Source: Giardia muris
Taxonomy: Eukaryota; Fornicata; Diplomonadida; Hexamitidae
Assembly (NCBI GenBank): GCA_006247105.1
Contig: CM016925.1
Span: 1,178,001-1,242,000 of the forward strand
Reading direction: 5' to 3'
DNA: 64,000 nucleotides
The position numbers and the translations under genes are program-made. Position 1 is the stretch's first letter, and each line of letters opens with the position of its first letter. The notes under the pieces are model-generated. The model made no database searches. It was given only the letters and a program-made list of their open reading frames with translations, and was not told the DNA's origin. Positions 1 to 8,724 of this stretch are shown piece after piece.

Positions 1-1006
1 GCCGTCCGGGGAAATGAGGACGTTTGCAGGCTTCAGATCCCTGTGGACGATCCTATTCCCGTGGAGGTATGCGAGGGCGGCGGCCACCTCTCGGATCACC
101 TTCCAGACCTCCTGGTCGGTGTAGGGGCGTTCTCTTCTCTGTACTCTCATCTCATCATGGAGGTCTCCACAACAGAGATCCGTTACGAGTACAAGGGTGT
201 CCTCTATGCTGTTCTCTCCTGTCTCAAGGCACCGGAGAACGTTCGGATGGTTGAGGGAAAGGTGCACTCGAACTTCAGCACGAAGCTTCTCCCGGTCCTC
301 GTCGTTATACTTTCCAAGGTTGACGACCTTGACCGCCACGCTCCTACCATTTCCATGGCCTGCATAGACAGTTCCGAACGTCCCTTCTCCGAGCCTCCCC
401 GTAAGCTGGAAGGACGAGAGCTCATCGGGAAGGTCGGGGAGCTGGACCTTCTTTCTGAGGAGAGGCGTGATCTTCTTCTTCTTCCCATCGGGAAGGCCGT
501 TGGCGACGTCCTCTGCCGTCCTGCCCTCCCCGTCCTTCAGGTCCCTCTCCAGAAGGAGGAGACCGACGCACTCCTCGTGTCCTCCCCCCACTGCATGCAT
601 CAGGGCCGTCCATCCCCTCCCGTCCTGGAGGCGGGCCTCAAGGGGCCGGAGGAGGCGGACGACCTCGGTCTGGCCTCGGGAGGCGGCGTGCATCAGAGCC
701 GTCATGCCTGAGGAGTCCTTCTGTCCCGCCTGGTCGAGGTGCCTTCGGAGTGTGTTGAGGTCTCCCTGGATGGCAGATGAGATGAGAGAGCTGTCCTCCC
801 GTGCAGGGCTAAGAATGACTCTTCCCCCGACAGCAGCGAGGTTCTGGAGGAGGACCCTCTTCTCCTCCTCCACCTCCTCGAGGCGTCTCCGAAGGTCTTT
901 CATGTCATGGCTCTCGGTCCTCAATTGGGTAACCTCCTTCTCGAGGACGAGGTTCTGGGCCTTCTGGTCTGCAAGTGCTCTCTTGAGGTCCTCAGTGGTC
1001 TTGGAG
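1..1006 (-). repeat. Inverted repeat, copy A (inside kinase pseudogene)
   Basis: Position p here pairs with position 7087-p in the intact kinase gene, so 1-1006 is the reverse complement of 6081-7086. Direct comparison of the edges and identical translations in several frames show no difference. Identity stops sharply after the shared TTGGAG at 1001-1006; beyond it the two genes are still homologous in protein (ALID..., SKTTEDL) but clearly diverged. The repeat runs off the left edge, so its full length is unknown. Confidence 0.92.
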
Positions 1007-1655
1007 AGCTGCTCCTGAAGGGTCGCCTTCTCGGTGGTGAGGATGTCGATAAGGGCTCGGTTCTGGTCAGAGGCCTTCTGGAGGTCCTCGTTCATCTCCG
1101 CATGCCTCTTGGACTCATCGATGGCATTGTCGAGCTGTTGTTTGAGTGAGGAGACTTCCCGATTCAATTGAGAGAGTTTCTCTTCTGTTTTCCCTTGGCA
1201 TTCTTGGGCAACTCCCTTCTTGAGAGATCCGTCCTCAATACCGGTTTGTTAACGCGCTCCAAGGACCTCAACATCTCGGTAGGATTCGATGGGAGGAGAA
1301 TATGCCTTGTGCCCTCGTTCTAGAGGAGTTTGTGAGCCCGGGTGAAAGCTCCTCCCCTTGGGTCGCCGTTGTTCGCGTACCACTTGGCTGTGCGCCCTTC
1401 GGACCCTTCCACTCCCTTTTCGTGGGGGAAGAAACGTTGGGGGTTCTCAGGCCAATGCTGACGGGCTGCACATGAGAGCGGTCGCTCCGAAGTGGGATTC
1501 ATCCCGTTCCTTTGTCTACCACTTCCTCGCCTCAGAGAGGAGGAGCTGAACACAGTCCATCTTACTATGGTGGGCAGCCTCCATCCCTCGTTATCCTTCT
1601 TCCCAGTGTCATCGATGTTCTCCTTCACAGGCTTGAGATCTCCTCTTCCGGGCAT
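1..1655 (-). pseudogene. NEK-like kinase/ankyrin gene copy, decayed 5' half, 3' end beyond the window
   Basis: Minus-strand copy of the kinase gene at 4252-7428. From 1248 down to 1 one frame is open and encodes coiled coil, three ankyrin-like units, the kinase N-lobe and the start of the catalytic loop; it leaves the window at the residues after HRDLKPAN. The first in-frame ATG is at 1095 and a TAA stands at 1249-1251. Above that the sequence is still recognisably ankyrin but broken: EKGVEGSEGRTAKWYANNGD (in a frame ending at a TAG at 1320-1322) matches EKGFVDSEGHDALWYAENKG of the intact gene. FGATALMC, AAHHSKMDCVQLLLSEARKW and DNEGW lie in shifted frames with internal stops. I infer a pseudogene. 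A short functional kinase starting at 1095 cannot be excluded, because 1-1006 matches the intact gene exactly. Confidence 0.75.
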
Positions 1656-1998
1656 CCTCGATAACCCAGTGAAGGACGCCTCTGAGGCGTTATTTCCTTA
1701 TCCCCTTTCCAGAGACCTGCCCCACCTCTTCCCGACCTGATACGACATAGAATCTTCCTCCCAGAACCAGCCATCCCACTTCCTTTCGAGCCTCCCAGCC
1801 CCAGATCTAGACTCCTGGGATGATTCGTCTCTCGACCAGTGGCCTTCAGAGCGTCCCAGAGGACATCCGACTGAGGCGGGGACATTGCAGGGCTCACAGG
1901 GATCAACTGAAGTGGTCAAATACGCACTAGGCTTGAGGACAAGGTCTCTTCGGATTCATCGGTGTCCTCCATAGCAAGAAACAAACGGGGAGATAGCC
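1656..1998. other. Gap without a recognisable gene; possible further kinase debris
   Basis: No frame gives a convincing protein. It lies directly upstream of the decayed ankyrin unit of the left kinase copy, where the intact gene would have its first ankyrin repeats. Fragments such as EEISSL next to KENIDDTGKKDNEGW hint at heavily eroded ankyrin sequence, but I could not align it further. No tRNA-like or repeat structure was seen. Confidence 0.4.
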
Positions 1999-2005
1999 AT
2001 TCACT
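1999..2005 (-). terminator. Polyadenylation signal AGTGAAT overlapping the ADH stop
   Basis: Reading the minus strand, AGTGAAT fits the Giardia consensus AGTRAAY and overlaps the final base of the TGA stop at 2005-2007. This placement, on or a few bases after the stop, is typical of Giardia transcripts with very short 3' UTRs. Confidence 0.55.
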
Positions 2006-3222
2006 CAAAAGGAGCTCTCGAAGATACGCCTAGCAACCTCCTCAGTGCAACTTGCTGGAGAGAGTATCTGTTGCTGACCATAAGACGGATCTTCCATAAC
2101 CGCAACGATGAGTGCGTCAAGGTCCTCCTTCTTGAACCCGACGGTAGTAAGCGTGTCCTTGAACCCGACACTCTCCAAGAACTTCCTCAACGCGGCACCC
2201 GCCTTATCAGCCTCATCAGGTGTTCCCTTGAAGTCCCCAATGATAGGACCCATGAAGTCTGCGAGAACAGCGCCAGACTTGGGCCAAATCTCCTTCAGAA
2301 CCGCAGGCTGAATGATTGCGAGTCCCTGGCCGTGGTGAAGCGAAGGCTTATGGGCAGAGAGGGTGTGCTCGAGGAAGTGAGTCAGGTGTGCTGCCGAGTC
2401 ATCAATCGCAAATCCTCCGAGTGCCGCAGCATAGGTGAGCCAGTACCGTGCCCGTCGATCCTGAGGGTTCTTGACAGCGCGAGGGAGATAGTTGGCAATG
2501 AGAAGGGCTGCCTCTCTGGCGAGCGTCAAAGCATAGGGAGTCGAAATCATTGTCGTCGCAGCCTCCATGACGTGGTTGAGGGCATCCAGGGTCGTGTAGA
2601 GAAGCATCTCGACCGAGAGCGAGAGCATCCCGTTGACGTCGTCGATGGAGTAGTCAGGATAGAGCGCCGGAGCACCGGTCCCAAGCTTGAGGGGATGCTT
2701 CTCGCCTGTCAAGACCGAAGCGACCGCATATCTGTCGCATTCCGTCCCAGTCCCGTGCGTCAGGTTGATGACAACAAGGCCACAACGGCGCTCAACCAGG
2801 AACTTGCCCATTGCTAACTCCCGAGCAGTGCGGTTCTGGTGCTCGAGGAGAGCCGCGACATACTTCGCGCAGTCACCAGGAGACCCGCCTCCGATCGAGC
2901 ATACAACGAAGTTCTTGTCATACTTCGTTCGGAACAGCTTCACGGCCTCGTCGGCCATCTCGACCGTGGGATTCGACGTGACCTTGTCATAGATGAGGTG
3001 AGGAATCTTCCTGGCCGCGAGCTGCTCAGTGATCGTACTTCAGAGTCCGCACTTCTTGTAGGCGGTGGGAGACGTCACAAACCCGACGCACGATGGCTTC
3101 AGGTCGTCAAGGATCTCCCCGAACATCCGGATCGCGCCATATCCGAAGAAAAGGCCCTTCGACGTCCCGTGGACGAGTCTCGTGATACGCTCGATGTCAT
3201 ACGACTCGTAGCAGCCCGGCAT
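2005..3222 (-). pseudogene. Iron-dependent alcohol dehydrogenase interrupted by one in-frame TGA
   Basis: Group III (iron-type) alcohol dehydrogenase, expected to reduce acetaldehyde to ethanol with NAD(P)H in anaerobic fermentation. The nucleotide-binding loop GGGSPGDCAKY, the metal-site segment TTLDALNHVMEA and the two histidine segments HLTHFLEHTLSAH and HHGQGLAI are all present, and the length of 405 codons is normal. The start ATG at 3222 (MPGCYESYDIERI) follows AAGAAAAAG; an in-frame ATG at 3261 is less likely. The frame is intact except for a TGA at 3040-3042: YKKCGL-stop-STITEQLAARKIPHL. Relatives usually carry a Trp (or Ala) there, so a TGG-to-TGA change is the simplest reading. Everything on both sides is well conserved, so the lesion is either very recent, a sequencing error or read through. 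Internal re-initiation at 2958 would lose the N-terminal part of the dinucleotide-binding domain. Confidence 0.85.
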
Positions 3223-4251
3223 CTTTTTCTTACTCGGAATCCATCCTGGAATCGATTTCATGAGCTAGCATCGTCGATTGATCTAGCGGGCGGATGTACG
3301 GCGATAGTATCTCGGGAGCAGCGGTGCGGACAACGAGGAGGATTTTCGGACGCGTCCTCACTGTAACGCCCGGGAGGCGAGGTCTTCTCTCTCCAGGGCT
3401 GTCCAGAAGGAGGTTCTGAGGATGGTGCTCATCTTCATTCGATGTGTCTTGGTGCCTTCTCAGAAGATGATCCAGTGGTCTTACCCCGAGGAGTAGAACC
3501 GAAGGGCATTGCCCCCTCACACCCACCTCATTCGACGCCAGTCATCTCCGTCTATACTCTAGAAAGATAAGCAGCCTATTGGTAACAGCATGTCAGGTTC
3601 GGCGCTTCCAGACTCAGCGTCGTAGACTTCAAGCCCCCATTCTCTCTTGGCTGTGTACAGGTGTGTCATTCGGAACCTGTCGGCTCCAAGTGAATGCTGG
3701 CCGGCTTGCCCGTTCGTGGGAACGAGTGGAACGTGTCCAGATACGTCCCGGTCCGCTCCACCTCAAGCCCGTAAGTTCTTTCCGAAGCTCCCAGCTCAGA
3801 GTCGCAGTTCGAGATGCATCATCGCCGCGACACTGAAGAAGAGCCGTTGAATGGAATCTCCCATTGCTTCGACGCCACCTAACCATCTCTGCAATACCGA
3901 GACGTCGGTGGGTCAACTCGCCTCGGTCCTGCACCAGATCAGTCCCGCTTGGGGCGGACTGGAGCCTCCCGATATAATTTTCCCTCAGTCCTTCCGCTGC
4001 TTGCACGACCTCCGCCCTTATCCCTCTCAGGTCTGGGGCTCATCTGCTGTAGCATCCCCTTCACAGATGATCCTCCACTGATGCATTGTGGAACAGGACA
4101 GACCGCGTCCCTTGGTCTCCCGTCCATCTTCGCTCCCAGACCAGTGTGCAACATCTCTCATTCAGTGCCTACACCTCTGGGGTTCACTCAATCTTCCAGT
4201 AGGCCGTGGCCTCTGAGCTGACGCGAATCATGCGGGGCGAAATAAGAGGAA
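3223..4251. other. One-kilobase gap with no intact gene
   Basis: Only short, poorly coding-like ORFs occur on either strand. A possible decayed minus-strand gene is listed separately at 3559-3906. Otherwise I see no tRNA, repeat or transposon. The last bases before 4252 (GAAATAAGAGGAA) are the A-rich initiator of the following kinase gene. Confidence 0.5.
3559..3906 (-). pseudogene. Possible decayed unknown gene, frameshifted
   Basis: Three coding-like minus-strand stretches follow each other in different frames: GDSIQRLFFSVAAMMHLELR, then SERTYGLEVERTGTYLDTF continuing to HLEPTG, then MTHLYTAKREWGLEVYDAES ending at a TAG at 3559-3561. Joined conceptually they would look like one protein, but each junction needs a frame change. 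The family is not recognised. It sits beside two other damaged genes. Chance cannot be ruled out. Confidence 0.25.
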
Positions 4252-7200
4252 ATGAGTTCCGACAGTTCCCTGATTGACGCCGCAAGAAGGGGAGATGCCG
4301 ACGCCGTCAGGGCCCACCTTCATGAAGCAACCCAACGTGACACTCGTGGCTGGACGGCCCTGATGCATGCCTCCGCGAGGAACTTCGTTGAATGCGTGGA
4401 GGCTCTCATTCCCTACGAGTGTGGCCTTGCAGACCCGCAGAATACAACGGCCCTTATGATTGCTGCCGACGACGGGCACACTGAGGTTGTTCGTCTTCTG
4501 GCTAAGGAGGAGCCCCGCCTTCAGAACTCCGACGGCTGGACAGCCCTGATGCACGCCTCCTATCGCGGCTTCGATGAATGCGCCGAGCTGCTCCTCGATG
4601 AGGCGGGAATGCAAACAACACGACGGAAGGATGGAATGGCTCCCGGCTCCACTGCCTTGATGGTCGCCGCCCGCTTCTCCCGTCCTGAATGTGTCGAGCT
4701 TCTGAGGGACAGGGAGAAGGGGTTCGTGGACTCGGAAGGTCACGACGCCCTCTGGTACGCCGAGAATAAGGGTGTGAACCCGAACGTGAAGACCTCGGAG
4801 GTGTATCGAGATCCCCGCGTTCTGAGGCTCCTAGGCAAGAGACCGAATGCGATCAGCAGAGCTGAGAAGGGTAGTCCTTTAACTTCTACCCGGACAAACA
4901 TCCATCAACCGATACCTGCCTCCCAACATTCCATAGGAGCTGGGAACAGATCTCCCTGCTCATTGACTGAAACTGATGATATGCAGAGAACAACTCTGAG
5001 CCCTAGTGCGCCATCTGCGGCTGCAAACTTGGCTACTGCCTCGCCATCAAAGAAGCTTGATGGGACACAGAACATCCCATCAGCTGAGAAGGGCCGACTC
5101 GAGAAGACCATTTCTAATCTCCAGAGAGAGTTGCAGAGGATGCAGGAGGAGCTTGCCAGCCGCGATAAGGAGATCCAAGGCCTTCGCGCAGTTAATAGGC
5201 AAAGAAGCACAAACAGTATCGATGGTGATGTTCTCACTTCTCAACGAATAGTAAGTTTGGCTATACCCGACTCCCGAACCAAGATGCTTCAGGAGACTTT
5301 GAATCAGAAGAACCAGGAGATCGACCAACTGAATGTTGAGATCATTGGACTTCGTGGAGACGTGAAGGATCGAGAGGAAGAAATCAGGGATCTGCAGGCA
5401 CAATTGGAGAAGTCTCTGAACCTTCGGGCGCAACTGGAAGCGTCTCAGAACACCAGCAAGAAGAAGCAAAGAGAGTTGGATGATTATCTTGCAGTCCTAC
5501 GCCTTGAGAATGAGGAACTGCGTCGTGAATACAACAGAATGGAAATGGAGAATGTTCGAGAAGCTGAAGCAGGTAGGAAGGAGAACCGACAGCTGGAAGT
5601 ACTGAATAACGAACTAGCAAGACTTCGGAAGGAAGGGGAAGACCGAGAGAACCACTATCGGGCTGCAATAGAGGAGCTGAAGCGGAAGCACAGCACTGAG
5701 GTAACCGCGTTGCGTCAAAGAATGGAAGAACGTGACAATATGGCTGACGAGCGATCCCAGAGGGAGGAGGAATTCAGGAACACTGCTCTGGCTTTAGAGA
5801 GAGCAATGGCAGAAGTCGCATCTCTCCGCAAAGAAAACGAGGAGCTGCACAAGGAGCTTATCGATGAAGTTTCAGCACTCAATGAAGGCAATACCACCCT
5901 TGAAGACCATATTGGGCAGCTACAACAGCGGCTCGCCAACACCGAGGAAGATCGTAGACTCGCCCGCAATGAGGCCAGCGAGGCCCGTGCACTTGCTGAG
6001 CAGCTCCAGAAGCAAGTCGAGGAAGGGAAGAATGAGCAGAAGAAGAATTCCGCCCTTATCGACAGTCTCAAAGCCCAGCACTCCAAGACCACTGAGGACC
6101 TCAAGAGAGCACTTGCAGACCAGAAGGCCCAGAACCTCGTCCTCGAGAAGGAGGTTACCCAATTGAGGACCGAGAGCCATGACATGAAAGACCTTCGGAG
6201 ACGCCTCGAGGAGGTGGAGGAGGAGAAGAGGGTCCTCCTCCAGAACCTCGCTGCTGTCGGGGGAAGAGTCATTCTTAGCCCTGCACGGGAGGACAGCTCT
6301 CTCATCTCATCTGCCATCCAGGGAGACCTCAACACACTCCGAAGGCACCTCGACCAGGCGGGACAGAAGGACTCCTCAGGCATGACGGCTCTGATGCACG
6401 CCGCCTCCCGAGGCCAGACCGAGGTCGTCCGCCTCCTCCGGCCCCTTGAGGCCCGCCTCCAGGACGGGAGGGGATGGACGGCCCTGATGCATGCAGTGGG
6501 GGGAGGACACGAGGAGTGCGTCGGTCTCCTCCTTCTGGAGAGGGACCTGAAGGACGGGGAGGGCAGGACGGCAGAGGACGTCGCCAACGGCCTTCCCGAT
6601 GGGAAGAAGAAGAAGATCACGCCTCTCCTCAGAAAGAAGGTCCAGCTCCCCGACCTTCCCGATGAGCTCTCGTCCTTCCAGCTTACGGGGAGGCTCGGAG
6701 AAGGGACGTTCGGAACTGTCTATGCAGGCCATGGAAATGGTAGGAGCGTGGCGGTCAAGGTCGTCAACCTTGGAAAGTATAACGACGAGGACCGGGAGAA
6801 GCTTCGTGCTGAAGTTCGAGTGCACCTTTCCCTCAACCATCCGAACGTTCTCCGGTGCCTTGAGACAGGAGAGAACAGCATAGAGGACACCCTTGTACTC
6901 GTAACGGATCTCTGTTGTGGAGACCTCCATGATGAGATGAGAGTACAGAGAAGAGAACGCCCCTACACCGACCAGGAGGTCTGGAAGGTGATCCGAGAGG
7001 TGGCCGCCGCCCTCGCATACCTCCACGGGAATAGGATCGTCCACAGGGATCTGAAGCCTGCAAACGTCCTCATTTCCCCGGACGGCCGGTGTGTCCTGGG
7101 AGACTTTGGTATTGCAAGAACGCTCGGGGACTCGTCTCGGATGAGTACGATATTAGGAACGTTCTCGTACATGGCCCCCGAGATCCTCCGAGAGGAGGGC

Positions 7201-7428
7201 TACGACAAGTCCGTCGACGTCTGGGCCCTGGGGGTGGTGGCGTACGAGATGTGCACCCACGCCCTTCCGTTCGAGAACATAGTAGCCATTATCGAGGAGA
7301 CGCCTGCCCCTTCTCTCGAGGGCCGTCCCTCAGACCTTGCTGTCCTCATCTCTCGGATGCTATCGAAGGACCCCAAAGACCGTCCGACAGCACAGGACGT
7401 CCTCGAGGAGGCGGAGAGGCACCAGTGA
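4252..7428 (+). CDS. NEK-like protein kinase with ankyrin repeats and central coiled coil (Ank-CC-Ank-kinase)
   Basis: A 1058-aa protein. Residues 1-205 are about six ankyrin units of the Giardia type (WTALMHA, TTALMIAADDGHTEVVRLL). About 205-270 is Ser/Thr-rich linker. About 275-680 is heptad-rich coiled coil. About 690-795 holds a second set of ankyrin units, and about 803-1055 is the kinase. The kinase looks active: GEGTFG loop, VAVK lysine, HRDLKPAN catalytic loop, DFG, GTFSYMAPE activation segment and DVWALGVVAYEM. Giardia NEKs usually have the kinase first and ankyrins last, so this order is unusual. The ATG at 4252 follows an A-rich stretch. Ankyrins and coiled coil probably target it to cytoskeletal partners, possibly as a dimer; this is inference. 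Bases 6081-7086 are repeated inverted at the left window edge, so read mapping over this gene may be ambiguous. Confidence 0.9.
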   Translation: MSSDSSLIDAARRGDADAVRAHLHEATQRDTRGWTALMHASARNFVECVEALIPYECGLADPQNTTALMIAADDGHTEVVRLLAKEEPRLQNSDGWTALMHASYRGFDECAELLLDEAGMQTTRRKDGMAPGSTALMVAARFSRPECVELLRDREKGFVDSEGHDALWYAENKGVNPNVKTSEVYRDPRVLRLLGKRPNAISRAEKGSPLTSTRTNIHQPIPASQHSIGAGNRSPCSLTETDDMQRTTLSPSAPSAAANLATASPSKKLDGTQNIPSAEKGRLEKTISNLQRELQRMQEELASRDKEIQGLRAVNRQRSTNSIDGDVLTSQRIVSLAIPDSRTKMLQETLNQKNQEIDQLNVEIIGLRGDVKDREEEIRDLQAQLEKSLNLRAQLEASQNTSKKKQRELDDYLAVLRLENEELRREYNRMEMENVREAEAGRKENRQLEVLNNELARLRKEGEDRENHYRAAIEELKRKHSTEVTALRQRMEERDNMADERSQREEEFRNTALALERAMAEVASLRKENEELHKELIDEVSALNEGNTTLEDHIGQLQQRLANTEEDRRLARNEASEARALAEQLQKQVEEGKNEQKKNSALIDSLKAQHSKTTEDLKRALADQKAQNLVLEKEVTQLRTESHDMKDLRRRLEEVEEEKRVLLQNLAAVGGRVILSPAREDSSLISSAIQGDLNTLRRHLDQAGQKDSSGMTALMHAASRGQTEVVRLLRPLEARLQDGRGWTALMHAVGGGHEECVGLLLLERDLKDGEGRTAEDVANGLPDGKKKKITPLLRKKVQLPDLPDELSSFQLTGRLGEGTFGTVYAGHGNGRSVAVKVVNLGKYNDEDREKLRAEVRVHLSLNHPNVLRCLETGENSIEDTLVLVTDLCCGDLHDEMRVQRRERPYTDQEVWKVIREVAAALAYLHGNRIVHRDLKPANVLISPDGRCVLGDFGIARTLGDSSRMSTILGTFSYMAPEILREEGYDKSVDVWALGVVAYEMCTHALPFENIVAIIEETPAPSLEGRPSDLAVLISRMLSKDPKDRPTAQDVLEEAERHQ
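6081..7086 (+). repeat. Inverted repeat, copy B (inside intact kinase gene)
   Basis: Partner of 1-1006 in opposite orientation, apparently identical. It covers the end of the coiled coil, the second ankyrin set and the kinase N-lobe through HRDLKPANVLISPDG. The arms face each other across about 5 kb that contains the interrupted alcohol dehydrogenase gene. Confidence 0.92.
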
Positions 7429-8118
7429 CCTGTGATGAGCCCCCCAGTAGACCTAGTATTCGGTTTGAGGTCGTCCGGACCGCTCTCGCCTTGTATGAGC
7501 GACGATGACCCACATCTTCAGGCCATCTCTGGCTTGAAGATATCCTCCCCGCACCAGATGTCCCCCAGTCGTCCCAGTTCTTCGAAGGGTCGTGATGGAT
7601 GGCATCAATATCCCATCGGTCAGCAAGTGACATGGATAAAGGGCGTATCCCTGGATCGCGGACGTCCCCAGCTCCGATCCGATGGCTGGAGTTCACCATG
7701 TCCAGGTGACATCAGGGGGAGAGGCTCTCTGTATTGCATAGACAGAGCTTGGATGCCCATCCTGGATTTCTGCTGCCTTCTGAACGTTGGGGACCAGGAG
7801 CCGCAGAGTTGTGGGGCTCCGGGGACTTGCACGAAGTTCGACATCGATTGCAAGACAGATAAGGCCTGAGGATCGGGAGCACGGAGATCCCGCAGAGAGC
7901 GTCCTTATCAACGGGGAGTGCAGGACGGAGGACTTTCCCGAGCACTCGGAGCGCGGGGGGCTCCAGGGCTACGACCCGCCCTCGAGTGAACGGACCGCCC
8001 TGTAGAGGCTTCGGTCGTTCCATTACCGTCCTGGGGGAGTCACTCATGGAGGAGGCTTACGATCGAAGCGCCCTCCAGGGCTTGTTCGGGGTTTACTCCC
8101 GACTGTCAGGGATACCTC
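7429..8118. other. Gap of about 690 bases without a recognised gene
   Basis: Short ORFs exist on both strands but none shows motif content, an A/T-rich start context or a sensible composition. No tRNA box pair, repeat or transposon sign was seen. It separates the kinase stop from the convergent peroxiredoxin stop. Confidence 0.5.
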
Positions 8119-8724
8119 TCACTTCTTGAAGGCCTTCGAGAAGTACTCCTTCTTCTTCTCGGGGTCCGGATTGATCGTCGCGCTGTTCTCGGGAGTCCAG
8201 CCACAAGGGATGACGCCTCCAGTCTTGTCAGCATACTGGAAGGCCTGGACGAGGCGCTTGCACTCCTCGATAGAGCGGCCGACAGGGAGGTCGTTGATGC
8301 AGACGTGGCGGATGAGCCCCTTGTCGGAAACGATGAAGAGCCCGCGAAGAGCAATGCCCTGGTCCTCAATCAGCACACCGAAGTCGCGGGCCATCTTGTG
8401 GTTCGTGTCGGCGAAGAGGTCGCACTTGCAGGCCCCAATCCCGCCCTCCTCGTGGCCCTGGAGGCACCACGCGTAGTGGCTGTAGACGGAGTCCGTCGAG
8501 CCGATGATGATCTCGGCGTTGCACTTGCTGCGGAGGAAGGTCGAGAGCTCCGCGAAGTGGATGATCTCCGAGGGGCAGACGAAGGTGAAGTCGAGTGGGT
8601 AGAAGAAGACGACGAGGTACTTCCCCGCGTAGTCCTTGAGACGGCGTGTCTCGAACTTCATCGACGGGGTGAGGACGGAGACCTCGAAGTCGGGGCAGGG
8701 CGTGCCAGGGAGGGGGACGGGCAT
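8119..8724 (-). CDS. Typical 2-Cys peroxiredoxin
   Basis: A 201-aa thiol peroxidase of the Prx1/AhpC family, reducing hydrogen peroxide and organic peroxides. Giardia lacks catalase and relies on such enzymes. Peroxidatic Cys50 lies in FTFVCPSE; the resolving Cys is in VIPCGWTP near the C-terminus. GGIGACKCDLFAD supplies the GG-I/L-G motif and EYFSKAF supplies the C-terminal YF motif, together the marks of eukaryotic peroxiredoxins sensitive to overoxidation. The start MPVPLPGTPCPDF at 8724 follows GAAAAAGAT and fits the family; an in-frame ATG at 8796 would add 24 unconserved residues. No signal peptide is visible, so a cytosolic location is likely. Confidence 0.93.
   Translation of the reverse strand: MPVPLPGTPCPDFEVSVLTPSMKFETRRLKDYAGKYLVVFFYPLDFTFVCPSEIIHFAELSTFLRSKCNAEIIIGSTDSVYSHYAWCLQGHEEGGIGACKCDLFADTNHKMARDFGVLIEDQGIALRGLFIVSDKGLIRHVCINDLPVGRSIEECKRLVQAFQYADKTGGVIPCGWTPENSATINPDPEKKKEYFSKAFKK

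Noticed and set aside
3040..3042. Selenocysteine reading of the dehydrogenase TGA
   Set aside because: The position corresponds to Trp or Ala in relatives, not to a redox Cys, and no SECIS-like element was recognised.
3000..3060. Intron removing the dehydrogenase stop
   Set aside because: Codons on both sides align to the family without extra residues, so nothing can be spliced out; no Giardia-type branch/acceptor motif was seen.
5715..6620. Long minus-strand ORF (301 codons) inside the kinase gene
   Set aside because: Ser/Arg-rich antisense shadow of the coiled-coil and ankyrin codons; the same shadow appears in the inverted copy. The plus frame has clear kinase motifs.
7712..8047. 111-codon minus-strand ORF between kinase and peroxiredoxin
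   Set aside because: Pro/Arg-rich composition typical of antisense or random GC-rich sequence; no motif.
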